Shown here piece by piece: positions 1 through 8,296 of a stretch of DNA of 32,877 bases. The DNA comes from Erysipelotrichaceae bacterium (GTDB taxonomy: Bacteria; Bacillota_I; Bacilli_A; Erysipelotrichales; Erysipelotrichaceae), in contig JALEZD010000013.1 of the NCBI GenBank assembly GCA_022772735.1, forward strand, positions 1 through 32,877, read 5' to 3'. How positions within the stretch are numbered: the first letter of the stretch is position 1; each line of letters begins with the position of its first letter. Under the pieces are notes generated by a model. The model was not told the DNA's origin, did not search any database, and was given only the letters and a program-made list of their open reading frames with translations. The position numbers were made by a program, and so were the translations under genes.

Positions 1-2769
1 TGTAACTTGTGGTTGTATTCCATATCCACTATCCATAACTATCTTTACCATTGTTACTTTTGTATAATCACTTACACTACTACTCCAATTCGCATTTACA
101 TTCTCTTCTATTGTCCCTTTTGGTGTATCTACACTATAGTAATATGTATATCCTTGTTTTGGAGTTAATGGTCCTACTAGTACTGGTTTAAATTCACTTC
201 CCCTGTTTACATATTCTCCTGCTTGGTTTTTTACTATTGATTTATCTCCAACATATGGCAATACATCTATTAATGTTTTTTCATTTTGTACTATATCACT
301 ATTGTTGAATATCTCTATTGAGTAATCTATTAATTCTCCTTCATCTCCATATGATGATAATGCATATTTTGTATCTGTATCAGATACATATTTTGATTTC
401 TTTGATATTACTAATTCCTTTGGTGGAGTGAATAACACTGACCTTGTGGTATATCCAAAAAGCTCTGTATTATTTCCATCATTATCTGAATCATATCTAT
501 CAGCACTATAAGAATGCCCTAATATTGTAGTATTATCATCCCAAATCAAAATAGTTTCAAAATTGTGTTTTCCCTCACTCAACTCTCTTGTAGACATAAA
601 TGTAGAAGCTGTAGAAATATATTTGTAAGAGATAACACCAGCAATTGAATTAGCTGTAATTATTTTATTTGTAACATCATGAATATAAGCAGTTTTCCCT
701 GTTCCTTTATAATCATATATTGTTTCATAATTACTAGATAAACCTGAATTGGTTGATGTAGAACCTTTATATACAAATTCCGGATCACTTAAAAATATTA
801 TTTTTAATCCTGTAATTTCTCTATTTTCTAATATCTTTCCACTAAAAGAAAAAGACGAATTATATTTAACATCAGAATTTAATAAAACAGTTGGATAACT
901 AACATTAGATGATGGTGCGAGAAAAGTTATCTTTTCATATTCAATTGAAAAGAAATCTTTGGCGGTTGAAGTCCCCAAACTACTAGTTACCGTATTACCA
1001 TTATAATATCTAGCTTGACTATTTTGTTTCAAATATTCCTTAACAATATTCATTTGATTTTCTGTTAAACCCATTTTGTATTGCATATAAACAACTGGGC
1101 TATTGTTAACATATTTAAATTCAATTTCTTCATCATAAACAAGTTTTATACTCTTATAATGCTTTGGATTTGTAATATCCACAAAACTCGCTGTTGTTTG
1201 TAAAGGTATATTTGTCGCAATAGTTTCTTCACTTCCATCAGGTAAAACACCTATCAATTTATTTTTTAAAAGTTTAGCCTTATTTGCATCATCCATCCCT
1301 GATTGATTACTTGTATTAATATAATATCTATAGCCAAGTAAAGTTGCCTCAAACTCAGGTGTGTCTTCCATTGATTTAACTTTTGTGACTATATCTCCTT
1401 CTTGAGTAGATGAATGTGAAAAACCTGTTATCCATGTAATAGTTAAATTTTCTGTAGTTGGTCTAACTACAAATTGATATGGACTAACATTTTTATAAGA
1501 CTTTCCTGTACCTGTTAAAGCAGTATATAAAAATGTATCTGTACTTGTAGCTATTGTCCCACCTCTAGTTTCATCAATACTCCCATCAGTATTAACACTA
1601 TTTGTTTTATAATTTAAAACAAGTTTTCTATCAATTGGATAGTTATCAAATTTTAACTGAATGTTAAGTCCGGTAATATAACCAGAATAGGCTTCATCAA
1701 TAGTAAAATCCTTATATGCAACTCTAGTTGTTGGATCATATGACCAGCCACTATTAAGTGTTGTATCAAAAACTACATTTTCTGGGATTGTAATTGAGAA
1801 TCTTACTGGTCTAGAATCTCCTCCACTATAAGGTGATGTAGAACTATCTGTATGTTTAAAGCTTAGTTGTCTACTTAAAACATAAGTAGAATTAATTAAA
1901 GTTTTTGTCGAATCTAAATTATTATCAGTTACTATTCTTGTAATACTTCCCGATGAAATTGCAGATGGTTCAATTGTTTTTACAGTAAAAGTTCCATTTC
2001 CTGAATCTAATAATGTATTATTTGAGTCATAAAATTCTGTTGGTATGTTTATTAATTCATTTTCTTGGGACTGTCTTTGTCTTAATGTCGCATTAACTGG
2101 AACTGCAATTTGTGAACCACCATTTAAAGTTTTGTAATTTAATCTAACAATATGATAATTTTCATCTTGTAATATTTGAGCATTAAGTAGGTTTGCTGCT
2201 GGAGAAATATCACCTATAGAAATAGCTTTATATTTAGATTTAGGAAACTTAGTGAGTGAATATGTGTTTTCATGAATTGTATCTATTCCAGATATTTTTA
2301 CATCTATATAATATGGCTCAAGTTTATTTGTTACTATTGTGTCTCCCGAATCCACTTTTCTAACTGTAATATCTACTGATGAACTTTGTCTTGTAGAAAC
2401 ACTTCTAAGCATAGAAGAATCTACTGTATTTTCTGAAGATACCTCTTCTGATACATCTTCTGAATCATCAGAAAAATTATACTCTTCACTAGGAGTATTA
2501 GGTGTTGTCTCTGGTTGAGATGTTTCTGGTTGCACTATTTCAGGTGTGGGTTCAATAGAGCCCTCCACACTTTCATTTGTAGCACTTTCGTTAATAGTTT
2601 CTGAATTTTCATTGGAGTTTCCAATAGGAGCCTCAGTTGGTTGAGATGTTACTTCTTCAACAGGAACTCCCTCTGTATTTTCAGCATATGTATCTTGATA
2701 AATACTTATTGAAGTAAAAACCACCAACATACAAATTATTGATATTGCTATTTTTTTGATATTTATCAT
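1..2769 (-). CDS. Large secreted surface protein, N-terminal 923 residues (partial at window edge)
   Basis: An open frame runs from an ATG at 2769-2767 to base 1 without a stop, so the C-terminus lies outside the window. An AAAGGATT ribosome site sits 5 bases upstream. Residues 1-29 form a signal peptide (KK, hydrophobic core, cut likely after DTYA). Residues about 30-125 are a low-complexity spacer rich in Glu, Thr, Ser and Pro with repeated QPET/SQPET motifs, typical of a wall-spanning stalk. The rest is beta-rich, Asn/Ser/Thr-rich sequence without a clear enzyme motif. From about residue 784 (KELVISKKSKYVSDTDT...) it resembles the DUF11-like or isopeptide-type repeats of Gram-positive adhesins (IDYSIEIFNNSD, TLIDVLP). 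An LPxTG or other anchor would be in the missing part. Probably an adhesin-like wall protein; the function is inferred from architecture only. Confidence 0.8.
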   Translation of the reverse strand, partial: MINIKKIAISIICMLVVFTSISIYQDTYAENTEGVPVEEVTSQPTEAPIGNSNENSETINESATNESVEGSIEPTPEIVQPETSQPETTPNTPSEEYNFSDDSEDVSEEVSSENTVDSSMLRSVSTRQSSSVDITVRKVDSGDTIVTNKLEPYYIDVKISGIDTIHENTYSLTKFPKSKYKAISIGDISPAANLLNAQILQDENYHIVRLNYKTLNGGSQIAVPVNATLRQRQSQENELINIPTEFYDSNNTLLDSGNGTFTVKTIEPSAISSGSITRIVTDNNLDSTKTLINSTYVLSRQLSFKHTDSSTSPYSGGDSRPVRFSITIPENVVFDTTLNSGWSYDPTTRVAYKDFTIDEAYSGYITGLNIQLKFDNYPIDRKLVLNYKTNSVNTDGSIDETRGGTIATSTDTFLYTALTGTGKSYKNVSPYQFVVRPTTENLTITWITGFSHSSTQEGDIVTKVKSMEDTPEFEATLLGYRYYINTSNQSGMDDANKAKLLKNKLIGVLPDGSEETIATNIPLQTTASFVDITNPKHYKSIKLVYDEEIEFKYVNNSPVVYMQYKMGLTENQMNIVKEYLKQNSQARYYNGNTVTSSLGTSTAKDFFSIEYEKITFLAPSSNVSYPTVLLNSDVKYNSSFSFSGKILENREITGLKIIFLSDPEFVYKGSTSTNSGLSSNYETIYDYKGTGKTAYIHDVTNKIITANSIAGVISYKYISTASTFMSTRELSEGKHNFETILIWDDNTTILGHSYSADRYDSDNDGNNTELFGYTTRSVLFTPPKELVISKKSKYVSDTDTKYALSSYGDEGELIDYSIEIFNNSDIVQNEKTLIDVLPYVGDKSIVKNQAGEYVNRGSEFKPVLVGPLTPKQGYTYYYSVDTPKGTIEENVNANWSSSVSDYTKVTMVKIVMDSGYGIQPQVT

Positions 2770-3081
2770 AGTAATCCTTTCTTTAACATTTCTCGTATAT
2801 TGAGAATTTTAATTAATCTTAAAATGTTTTTTAATCAAAATAAAAAGAACAGAAACATTCTATTATACTTTCATTATTTTGAATACCAATTAATTATATT
2901 TGTTGTGTCAATTTTTTCAATTGTTTTGCACTTTTTGACACTACTTTTAAATTTTTTAGTAATTTTCTCTTAATTTAAGACATTTATAAAAAAATTAATT
3001 GTAAAAAACTTTACACCCCTCTCAACATTATTGAGTGTATAAGATAATATTTTTATAATTTATCTAGGAGGAAAATTATAA
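2770..3081. other. Divergent intergenic region between surface protein and C69 peptidase
   Basis: This 312-base AT-rich gap holds the promoters of two divergent exported-protein genes. It contains an inverted repeat GTGTCAA (2905-2911) / TTGACAC (2935-2941) whose arms start 30 bases apart; each arm contains a TTGACA on one strand. TTGACA at 2935-2940 is followed after 17 bases by AGTAAT (2958-2963), a possible forward promoter. Nearer the peptidase start there is a small hairpin, CTCAA/TTGAG (3021-3035), and a -10-like GATAAT (3043-3048) without a convincing -35. No RNA gene or small ORF with a ribosome site was seen. Confidence 0.5.
2862..2889 (-). promoter_or_regulatory. Putative sigma-A promoter of the surface protein gene
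   Basis: On the minus strand, TTGGTA (2889-2884) and TATAAT (2867-2862) are separated by 16 bases, followed by a leader of roughly 90 bases. The -10 is perfect and the -35 matches 4 of 6 bases. Confidence 0.5.
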
Positions 3082-4992
3082 ATGAAAAATATAATTTTAA
3101 AATATTTTTGTTTTTTTACAGCATTTATAGCTATGTTTTCTTTGATAACTCCTGTAAATGCTTGTACGGGTGTTATTGTAGGAGGAGATGTATCAGAAGA
3201 TGGAAACTATATTTTTGGTAGAACTGAAGATTTAGAAATTAACCATAATAAAATTTACTCTATACATCCTGCAAAAACATATTCAAAAGGTTCAAAAATA
3301 AAAGATGTTTCATATGATGAAAATTTAGGTTATGAATTTGAATTCCCTCACGATTCATATAAATACACATCAATCAGTGATACAACACCGGAATATGGAA
3401 TTTTTGATGAAGCAGGGTTTAATGAAAAGGGACTGATTGCTGATATGACAGTTTCTGCAAGTGCAAATGATGCTGTTTTAGGTGTAGATCCTTATCTAGA
3501 TGGAAGTGATGAAACTAAAAACATTGGAATCACTGAAGCAATAATAACAACTGTAGTATTATCAACTGCTGATAATGCAAAAGATGCTGTTGGCTTAATT
3601 GCTGATGAAGTTGCACAAAAAGGTGCGGCAGAGGGAAATGGTTTAGTTGTCGGCGATACAAAAGAAATATGGTATATGGAAATTTATACTGGACATCAAT
3701 TTGTTGCAATGAAATATCCAAGAGACAAATTTTCTGTATTTCCTAATACTTTTTGGATTAATGAAGTCACTTTAGATAAAGGTGAAGAAAAAGAAAATTA
3801 TATAATTTCTAAGGATGGTAATTTTATATATTCAAAAGGAATTTTTGAAACTGCAGTAAAAGCAAATAAATTTGTTGGAGATGAAGCTAAAAATTTAATT
3901 GATTTGGCTAAATCTTATGGTCCAGAAGAATTAAGAGGATCAAACAGGTCTAGAATGTGTTCTGGAATACTTCATTTAAATCCAAAAGCCAATGTTACAC
4001 TTGAAGATGATGTATACCCATTTTTACAAAGTACTGATTCTAAAATAACATTAGAAAATGTATTTACATTTACTCAAAACCGCTTAGAAAATATAAATTT
4101 AGAAGCTGATGATTTAAGTAAAGACAGTTTATATCCAATTGGAAATAGAAACACTATGGAAGCTCATATATTCCATACAAGTAAAGATAATGATGCTACT
4201 TACCCTGGTATTATGTGGTTGGCTTTAGGTTCTCCACTTGTATCACCATTTGTTGCTTACTATCCAAACCAAGAAAAAGGAATTGATGAAGCAATTAATA
4301 CTTCTAATGAATATACAGATAATTCAGTATATTGGACTGCCATGGATATTCTTCATATGGTAGAAATAAATAGAAAAGAATTTATGCCAATTGTCGATAA
4401 ACATTTAAAACCAATTCAAGATAAATTTATTAAAAACGCTAATTTAAATCCAATGAGTGGCGAAGAATCTACAAAAGTTAATAATTCTGATGCTAAAGAA
4501 TCATTTGAAACCATGAAAAAATTACAAGCAGAATTAAAAGAATTATATTCTGACTTCTTAAAGAACAATTCATATAAATCTATGCTTAAAGCAAATAAAA
4601 AAACAGCCAATTTATCTGGAAGCTTTATTGAAGTCGAGGCTGACACTGCTGATACTAAATTAAATATTTCAATAAACACAGAAAAAAATGAAATCACACT
4701 TGTTGATAACTATGGAAATCCTATAACATCATTAAAAAAACCTGTTAAATTTTATATAAATAAAATTGGATTTGAAAGTGATATAAAACAATTATCAGAT
4801 ACTGCCATTCCAGTAAAATTAAATGGAGAATATTATGAATTCGAAAGTGATAAAACAACAATAGGATTTAATAATAGCGAAGAAAAAATCAATGTTGAAA
4901 CAAAAAAACCAAATAGCACAAATAAAATAATTATTGGTTCACTAGTTGCTTTAGCAGTAGTACTAATATTTAGATTTACAAAGAAAAAATAA
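3082..4992 (+). CDS. Secreted, membrane-anchored C69-family dipeptidase
   Basis: Peptidase family C69 (PepD-like) enzymes are N-terminal-nucleophile hydrolases that cleave dipeptides. AGGAGG lies 10 bases before the ATG. Residues 1-27 form a signal peptide ending PVNA; the next residue, Cys28, begins the family signature CTGVIVGG, so cleavage by signal peptidase would expose the catalytic cysteine directly. GRTEDLE (about residues 48-54) is the second conserved family motif. The peptidase domain runs to about residue 480, followed by a helical stretch (MKKLQAELKELY), a small beta-rich domain and a C-terminal membrane helix (about 613-632) with an FTKKK tail. At 636 residues it is longer than cytoplasmic PepD proteins (about 470) because of these additions. 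Predicted to act outside the cell, tethered to the membrane, on peptides or cell-wall peptide fragments. The alternative that Cys28 is lipidated (V-N-A-C is a poor lipobox) would abolish catalysis and is less likely. Confidence 0.88.
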   Translation: MKNIILKYFCFFTAFIAMFSLITPVNACTGVIVGGDVSEDGNYIFGRTEDLEINHNKIYSIHPAKTYSKGSKIKDVSYDENLGYEFEFPHDSYKYTSISDTTPEYGIFDEAGFNEKGLIADMTVSASANDAVLGVDPYLDGSDETKNIGITEAIITTVVLSTADNAKDAVGLIADEVAQKGAAEGNGLVVGDTKEIWYMEIYTGHQFVAMKYPRDKFSVFPNTFWINEVTLDKGEEKENYIISKDGNFIYSKGIFETAVKANKFVGDEAKNLIDLAKSYGPEELRGSNRSRMCSGILHLNPKANVTLEDDVYPFLQSTDSKITLENVFTFTQNRLENINLEADDLSKDSLYPIGNRNTMEAHIFHTSKDNDATYPGIMWLALGSPLVSPFVAYYPNQEKGIDEAINTSNEYTDNSVYWTAMDILHMVEINRKEFMPIVDKHLKPIQDKFIKNANLNPMSGEESTKVNNSDAKESFETMKKLQAELKELYSDFLKNNSYKSMLKANKKTANLSGSFIEVEADTADTKLNISINTEKNEITLVDNYGNPITSLKKPVKFYINKIGFESDIKQLSDTAIPVKLNGEYYEFESDKTTIGFNNSEEKINVETKKPNSTNKIIIGSLVALAVVLIFRFTKKK

Positions 4993-5004
4993 ATATTTAA
5001 ACAT

Positions 5005-5036
5005 AAAAAAAGTTATCAAAATTGATAACTTTTTTT
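5005..5036. terminator. Bidirectional intrinsic terminator
   Basis: A perfect 15-base-pair inverted repeat (A7-GTTATCAA / TTGATAAC-T7) lies between the convergent C69 peptidase and gapA genes. It has A-runs and T-runs on both flanks and so can stop transcription from either side. Confidence 0.93.
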
Positions 5037-5042
5037 GTTTAA

Positions 5043-6059
5043 TTACTTAATTGAAGCGAAGTATTTAATTGTTCTAACCATTTGGCTAGTGTAACTATTT
5101 TCATTATCATACCATGCAACAACTTGAACTTGGTAAGTTTCATCATCAACTTTAGTTACCATTGTTTGAGTTGCATCGAAGATTGAACCATGTGTTTCAC
5201 CAACGATATCGCTAGAAACTAATTCTTCTTCAGTATATCCAAATGAATCATTTGCTGCTGCTTTCATAGCTGCATTAATTCCTTCAACTGTAACATCTTT
5301 TCCTTTAACTACAGCAACTAATAAAGTTGTAGAACCTGTAGGAACTGGAACTCTTTGTGCAGAACCGATTAATTTTCCATTTAATTCAGGAATAACTAAA
5401 CCGATAGCCTTTGCAGCACCTGTTGAGTTAGGAACGATATTTGCTGCTGCTGCACGAGCACGGCGTAAATCACCTTTACGGTGAGGTCCATCTAATACCA
5501 TTTGGTCACCAGTATAAGCATGAACAGTTGTCATGATACCTGATTGAATTGGAGCATATTTATTTAAAGTATATGCCATTGGAGCTAAGCAGTTTGTTGT
5601 ACATGAAGCTGCAGAGATAATTGTATCTTCAGCACTTAAAATTCCTTCATTTACACCGAATACAACTGTTGGTAAATCATTTCCTGCAGGAGCTGAAATA
5701 ACAACTTTTTTAGCACCAGCTGTAATATGTGCAGCTGCTTTTGCTTTAGATGTGTAGAATCCTGTACATTCAAGAACTACATCTACATCTAATTCTCCCC
5801 AAGGAAGTTTGCTAGCATCAGCTTCCTTATAAATTTTAATTGTTTCTCCATCAACTGTGATTGTGTCTTCACCAGCTGTTACTGTATGACCAGCATATTT
5901 ACCTTGTGCTGAATCATATTTTAATAAGTGTGCAAGCATTGCAGGATCTGTTAAATCGTTGATTGCAACAACGTCATATCCTTCTGCTTCAAACATTTGT
6001 CTGAACGCTAAACGACCGATACGTCCAAAACCATTAATCGCTACTTTTACATCTGCCAT
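5043..6059 (-). CDS. gapA: Glyceraldehyde-3-phosphate dehydrogenase, type I
   Basis: Converts glyceraldehyde-3-phosphate to 1,3-bisphosphoglycerate in cytoplasmic glycolysis. The N-terminal Rossmann motif NGFGRIGR is followed by an acidic residue in VAINDLTD, which fits NAD rather than NADP use. The active-site signature [10 protein letters not shown] carries the catalytic cysteine, and [12 protein letters not shown] is the conserved C-terminal segment. At 338 residues it has the normal length. The start has AAGGAGG (6067-6073) 7 bases upstream, and the gene has a consensus promoter of its own. Its codon choice is visibly less AT-extreme than the neighbours (many GCT, GGT, CGT codons), as expected of a highly expressed gene. 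It stands alone, without a cggR regulator or the rest of the glycolytic operon next to it. Confidence 0.98.
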   Translation of the reverse strand: MADVKVAINGFGRIGRLAFRQMFEAEGYDVVAINDLTDPAMLAHLLKYDSAQGKYAGHTVTAGEDTITVDGETIKIYKEADASKLPWGELDVDVVLECTGFYTSKAKAAAHITAGAKKVVISAPAGNDLPTVVFGVNEGILSAEDTIISAASCTTNCLAPMAYTLNKYAPIQSGIMTTVHAYTGDQMVLDGPHRKGDLRRARAAAANIVPNSTGAAKAIGLVIPELNGKLIGSAQRVPVPTGSTTLLVAVVKGKDVTVEGINAAMKAAANDSFGYTEEELVSSDIVGETHGSIFDATQTMVTKVDDETYQVQVVAWYDNENSYTSQMVRTIKYFASIK

Positions 6060-6086
6060 TTTATGACCTCCTTATGATGCATTAAA

Positions 6087-6115
6087 ATTATAAGATTATA
6101 TTTTGTTAGTGTCAA
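6087..6115 (-). promoter_or_regulatory. Consensus sigma-A promoter of gapA
   Basis: On the minus strand TTGACA (6115-6110), a 17-base spacer and TATAAT (6092-6087) match consensus perfectly, giving a leader of about 20 bases with AAGGAGG. Upstream, a small inverted repeat CGTTT/AAACG (6126-6137) lies next to the -35. Confidence 0.93.
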
Positions 6116-6162
6116 TTAAGGTTACCGTTTTTAAACGATAAATTGAATAATTTTTCACAATT

Positions 6163-7071
6163 TTAATACAAATCACTAATATAAAGTGGTTTACTACTTA
6201 GTAGTAAAATTTCTTCAACACTAACCAAACTACAATTAAACAACCTATTAAAAAGTTCAGGGTTATTTAATCTCATCATCATAAAATCTTTAACCTTATA
6301 TTTTGCATTAGGAAATAGTTTATCTAGCTTTTCAGCACTACTAACATTTAAATAAACAGTATGTCTTTGTTGAAGTGCCACATTTAAAAGTTTAAATAAA
6401 CTAAGTGTATCAGAATATATACACTCTCCAATATGAATAACTTTATTTTCAACTTTCATTACTGCATATCCTTTTATTTCATTATTTTCATAATATGCAA
6501 CAATTCTACCACCTTGTTCATTTAAACCCTGCTTTAATTTTTCAAAATCTTCCAATGTCTTTATTCTGTATCCATTAAATCTTCTCATAAAACCAGAATA
6601 TAGTTTTAACATATCAATAGCACTTGGATCATAAATACAACCATCATTTGTTATTCTTTGTACATCATCCCTAGTTAATTCATACTCATTTCTTCTATAC
6701 AAAACTCTAAATCCATATTTTAAAAACAAATCAACATTTTTTGTATTAACTAAACTAACTAATTCGCTATGTTCTAGATTGTCAATGACAGTATTTAAAA
6801 TCTTATCCATATTACCCATATTTTGATATTTAGGCAATGTTGCAGCCATCATTATAGTTGATGCAAAAATTGGTCTTCCATTAATCATGATTACACCATC
6901 AACCATACTAAGTGCTGAAACAACTTTATTATCCATAATTTCAATAATTGTTTTTTCAGGTTTTAAAACAGATTTAAATAAATAATCTACTATTCTTTTA
7001 TTTTCATTTGGAAAACAAGTAAGATATAAATCTTTAACATTCCCCATTAAGTTTAAAGTAGCTCTTTTCAC
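6163..7071 (-). CDS. GNAT-superfamily N-acetyltransferase-like protein
   Basis: The protein has 302 residues. Residues about 68-92 (FASTIMMAATLPKYQNMGNM) fit the GNAT acetyl-CoA motif, in which a beta strand with ATLP is followed by a Q/R-x-x-G-x-G/A loop; the loop here, QNMGNM, is degenerate at the last glycine. The C-terminal half (from about 165) looks like a second GNAT-like or sterol-carrier-like half (GGRIVAYYENNEIKGYAVMK), as in two-domain acetyltransferases. Translation starts at a GTG with AAGGAG upstream that is embedded in the last codons of the preceding gene, so the two are coupled. Last gene of the rapZ-yvcK-whiA operon. No clear terminator follows, so readthrough into gapA is possible. 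The substrate is unknown. Confidence 0.65.
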   Translation of the reverse strand: MKRATLNLMGNVKDLYLTCFPNENKRIVDYLFKSVLKPEKTIIEIMDNKVVSALSMVDGVIMINGRPIFASTIMMAATLPKYQNMGNMDKILNTVIDNLEHSELVSLVNTKNVDLFLKYGFRVLYRRNEYELTRDDVQRITNDGCIYDPSAIDMLKLYSGFMRRFNGYRIKTLEDFEKLKQGLNEQGGRIVAYYENNEIKGYAVMKVENKVIHIGECIYSDTLSLFKLLNVALQQRHTVYLNVSSAEKLDKLFPNAKYKVKDFMMMRLNNPELFNRLFNCSLVSVEEILLLSSKPLYISDLY

Positions 7072-7075
7072 AATA

Positions 7076-7351
7076 TTACTCCTTATGTTCAGTATATTCT
7101 ACATCAATCACATCAGGATTATTTTGTGTCTTTTCAACATTATCCCAATTATTATAATTCCCATCTTCATTTAAAACCTTATCTTCATTCATTGATGTGA
7201 AAATTTTGAAGGATTTATATCTTAAATACCAAATAAATATAACAATTCCTCCAAGAATAACTAAAATTAACCACCAAAAATATCTTAAAAGAAAGCTAAG
7301 TATTAAAAATATTACAATCAATGAAATGATGCTTGTTTGTCTGCTTCTCAT
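7076..7351 (-). CDS. Small membrane protein of unknown function
   Basis: This 91-residue protein has a basic N-terminus (MRSRQ), a hydrophobic region of about 35 residues that can form two membrane helices (residues about 7-43), then a basic YLRYKSFK and a polar acidic tail of about 40 residues ending EYTEHKE. Its ATG overlaps the whiA stop (ATGA), so it is translationally coupled to whiA. In Bacillus subtilis the slot after whiA is taken by crh, an HPr-like regulator; this protein has no HPr motif and is not Crh. The family was not recognised. Confidence 0.7.
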   Translation of the reverse strand: MRSRQTSIISLIVIFLILSFLLRYFWWLILVILGGIVIFIWYLRYKSFKIFTSMNEDKVLNEDGNYNNWDNVEKTQNNPDVIDVEYTEHKE

Positions 7352-8295
7352 ATTTTCTCTCTTTCTAGTTGCTTTAAAGCTAACTCATGTATTTTCGTAA
7401 ATCTATGCTTCATTCCAGATTTACTCATTGATACTCCAAATTCTTTCGTGTAAGCCTCACTTAATTCATTTAAGCTAAGCTCTGGATGATTTTTTCTTAG
7501 TTTTATAACCTCTTGAAGTTTAATATCTAAATTTTCAATTTTTATTGTTCTTTCTAAAATTCCTATATCATCCAGTTGATTTTTTGCGGCTTTCATCGTT
7601 TTCATTTCATTCGCAACTTCACAATTGTCTAGCCTAACCAGACTATTTTTAAAATCTCTTCCAATTCTAATATCTTCATATTTCATTAATGCATTAAACG
7701 CTCCAATAACCTTTAAAAAGTCAGCTATTTTATCCGCAGCTTTTAAATACACAACATGATTTCCTCTTCTAACTATATTTTTTGAAGGTAAATTAAATCT
7801 CTCCATTAATTTAATTATAAATTGTGCGTGTTCAAAGCTATTTGTACTAATTTCAAGATGATAATTAGTTTTTTGTGGTGCATTAACACTACCACTTGCC
7901 ATAAACGCACCTGCAAGATACGCCTTTGCACAACATTCTTTTAATACAATTTTTCCTAAAGGAACATCTAATAAACCTCTATTACTATATAAACACAAAT
8001 CCAACAAAATATCTTTCACTTTATTTAAAACTCTTATATTGTAAATATTATTCTTCTTTAGATTCATCTTTTTTACTACTGATAAACTTGTTTCAACATC
8101 ATAAAGCTCTCTAAGCAATGACCAAATTCTTTTCGCAATTGTTGCGTTTTCTGACTTTATAAGTAAATTCAATCCTGAATTAGTAATATTTAGAGTTGAA
8201 CAAAGTTTTATCAAAGCAGATAATTCGGCTTTTTTACAACATTCTTTTAAATCTAATTGAGAAATTTCATGCTTTACATCACTTGTAAATGACAT
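7348..8295 (-). CDS. whiA: WhiA-family DNA-binding regulator
   Basis: 315 residues, the usual length. WhiA joins a degenerate LAGLIDADG homing-endonuclease fold to a C-terminal helix-turn-helix; in Bacillus it affects chromosome segregation and cell division. Seen here: the N-terminal FTSDVKHEIS start, the central AYLAGAFMASGSVNAP motif of the LAGLIDADG-like part, and the C-terminal ANEMKTMKAAKNQLDDI followed by a helix-turn-helix (LSLNELSEAYTKEFGVSMSK, about 273-292) with GMKHRFTKI. GGAGGG lies just before the ATG, 1 base after the yvcK stop. It belongs to the conserved rapZ-yvcK-whiA operon. The TGA stop in an ATGA overlap supports the standard genetic code. Confidence 0.96.
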   Translation of the reverse strand: MSFTSDVKHEISQLDLKECCKKAELSALIKLCSTLNITNSGLNLLIKSENATIAKRIWSLLRELYDVETSLSVVKKMNLKKNNIYNIRVLNKVKDILLDLCLYSNRGLLDVPLGKIVLKECCAKAYLAGAFMASGSVNAPQKTNYHLEISTNSFEHAQFIIKLMERFNLPSKNIVRRGNHVVYLKAADKIADFLKVIGAFNALMKYEDIRIGRDFKNSLVRLDNCEVANEMKTMKAAKNQLDDIGILERTIKIENLDIKLQEVIKLRKNHPELSLNELSEAYTKEFGVSMSKSGMKHRFTKIHELALKQLEREKI

Positions 8296-8296
8296 A

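Noticed and set aside
6121-6162. Terminator after the GNAT gene
   Set aside because: Only weak repeats (CGTTT/AAACG; AAATTG/CAATTT) without a T-run on the minus strand, so no confident terminator is called.
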